From the NCBI GenBank assembly GCA_026416375.1, contig JAOAFI010000030.1, positions 1-50,922 of the forward strand: a stretch of DNA of 50,922 bases, read 5' to 3'. Under the pieces are notes generated by a model. That model saw nothing but the letters and a program-made list of their open reading frames with translations. It was not told the origin of the DNA and ran no database searches. How positions within the stretch are numbered: position 1 is the first letter of the stretch; each line of letters starts with the position of its first letter. The translations under genes were made by a program, and so were the position numbers. Shown piece after piece: positions 50,189 through 50,922 of the stretch. This DNA comes from Patescibacteria group bacterium (GTDB lineage: Bacteria > Patescibacteriota > Microgenomatia > UBA1406 > GWC2-37-13).

Positions 50189-50729
50189 TCCAACCTACTT
50201 GTCCTGGAGGAAAATAACGGTAAAAAACTTGTCCGACTAAGCTATTAATTGGCACAGAGCAAAATTCTCTTGAATCAGAAGAACGTGGACGATTATCGCC
50301 CATAACAAATACCTCATCCTCTGGAATCTTATAAGGTTCGCCGTTTTTGATGCATCCGCCTTCCCATAAATTTGTAGTATCAGAGATATAATTTTCTTGT
50401 ATAACTTTTCCATCAACTGAAACTATTCCGTCTTTAATAACAAGAGTTTCCCCAGGAAGACCAATAACTCTTTTAATATATTCAATATCAGGATTTTTTG
50501 GAGATTTTAAAACAACAACATCGCCTCGTTCAATTTTTCGGAATTTATAGGTGATTCTGCTTGTTAAGATATAATCGCCGGTATGAAAGTTTGGTTCCAT
50601 TGAGGCGCCTTTGACTTGATTTGGAGTTAAAATAAAAAGATAAATAACAATAAATATTGAGCCAATAAAAACAATAGTTTGTAATATATCCATTACAAAA
50701 TCAATAATATCTCTTATAGTTTTTACCAT
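50157..50729 (-). CDS. lepB: Signal peptidase I
   Basis: 190 residues. One N-terminal membrane helix (about 14-34) precedes the catalytic SGASM-type box GASMEPNF (Ser43). The general base is Lys86 in DIEYIKRVIGLPGE, and the conserved box E motif GDNRPRSSDSREF is present. It removes signal peptides from exported proteins on the outer membrane face. It has its own promoter 8 nt upstream of the ATG. Its last 11 codons overlap the convergent HTH gene. Confidence 0.97.
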   Translation of the reverse strand: MVKTIRDIIDFVMDILQTIVFIGSIFIVIYLFILTPNQVKGASMEPNFHTGDYILTSRITYKFRKIERGDVVVLKSPKNPDIEYIKRVIGLPGETLVIKDGIVSVDGKVIQENYISDTTNLWEGGCIKNGEPYKIPEDEVFVMGDNRPRSSDSREFCSVPINSLVGQVFYRYFPPGQVGWIKNPLPETLR

Positions 50730-50737
50730 AGATATTT

Positions 50738-50766
50738 ATTCTAGATAAAAATAAATTAATTTACAA
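50738..50766 (-). promoter_or_regulatory. lepB promoter, leaderless type
   Basis: On the minus strand TTGTAA (50766-50761), 17 bp, TAGAAT (50743-50738), then 8 nt to the ATG at 50729. The architecture is identical to the plus-strand examples. Confidence 0.6.
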
Positions 50767-50807
50767 TAGATTTTTTATATAATTATTATGTTTTAAATAT
50801 TTTTATT

Positions 50808-50881
50808 GACTGCTTAGCTCAGTTGGCTAGAGCGTCACGTTCACATCGTGAAGGTCGGTGGTTCAAGTCCACCAGCAGTCA
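50808..50881 (+). tRNA. tRNA-Val (CAC)
   Basis: A 74-nt cloverleaf with acceptor stem GACTGCT/AGCAGTC and D-arm GCTC-AGTTGGCTA-GAGC. The anticodon stem is TCACG/CGTGA with loop TTCACAT, anticodon CAC. The T-arm is GGTGG-TTCAAGT-CCACC and the discriminator is A. CCA is not encoded. It reads GUG valine codons. TATAAT at 50778-50783 may be its -10 box. Confidence 0.95.
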
Positions 50882-50922
50882 CAAATATTTTTATTATATT
50901 TATTTCTTTCTAATTAAAAATA

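Overview
The window is a contiguous, strongly A+T-rich bacterial chromosome segment with densely packed genes and no rRNA, CRISPR array, prophage or insertion sequence. Several traits point to a Candidate Phyla Radiation (Patescibacteria) genome, probably of the Parcubacteria/Microgenomates type. These are the short diverged proteins, the trimmed cell-wall ligases, archaeal-type metabolic enzymes (isopentenyl phosphate kinase and an AMP-phosphorylase-like enzyme), an atypical IleRS, tRNA genes without encoded CCA, and start codons without a Shine-Dalgarno sequence. This placement is inferred from gene content, not from a phylogeny. TGA serves as a normal stop in several ATGA stop/start overlaps, so the TGA=Gly code of some CPR lineages does not apply.

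Layout: (1) 1-6567, minus strand, is a surface-polysaccharide operon: GT2, O-antigen ligase/polymerase, GT39, two GT4 enzymes and a FemAB-like transferase cut by the window edge. (2) 6610-8052, plus, holds tRNA-Met(CAU), an RmlC-like cupin and isopentenyl phosphate kinase. (3) 8088-16561, mostly minus, holds rarA, a secreted protein of unknown function flanked by a perfect 23-bp direct repeat, alkD (plus), trpS, dtd, a class A PBP, metG and a small membrane protein. (4) 16586-21177, plus, is rpsO-pnp and ftsK. (5) 21553-25404, minus, is murJ, AMP phosphorylase and mltG. (6) 25467-50188, plus, is a very long division and cell-wall (dcw) cluster: mraZ-rsmH-ftsL-ftsI-murE-pgeF-murC-murB-murA-glmU-like-yvcK-dgkA-mraY, then a repeat-filled gap, then murD-ftsW-murG-ftsQ-ftsA-ftsZ, followed by ileS, a second SEDS gene, rplU, rpmA and a ParB-type HTH protein. 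lepB (minus) and tRNA-Val(CAC) close the window.

The genes form an almost complete route from UDP-GlcNAc to cross-linked peptidoglycan. Precursor synthesis is by MurA/B/C/D/E, and lipid II is made by MraY and MurG. An undecaprenol kinase recharges the carrier, and isopentenyl phosphate kinase could feed carrier synthesis. MurJ flips lipid II; PBP1A, FtsW/FtsI and RodA polymerise it; MltG cuts it; FtsL/Q/A/Z/K run division. murF and ddl are absent from the window.

The most unusual signals are non-coding. First, six genes have a -35 box, exactly 17 bp, a -10 box and then only 7-9 nt before the ATG, and several more show the -10 and short gap alone, which suggests widespread leaderless transcription. 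Second, four TGGTK boxes with exact 10-bp period overlap the mraZ promoter and start. Third, a composite low-complexity repeat recurs at three intergenic loci with the same module order and polarity. Fourth, related K-L-K-I-K-N coding repeats appear to be inserted in frame in MurE and twice in IleRS.
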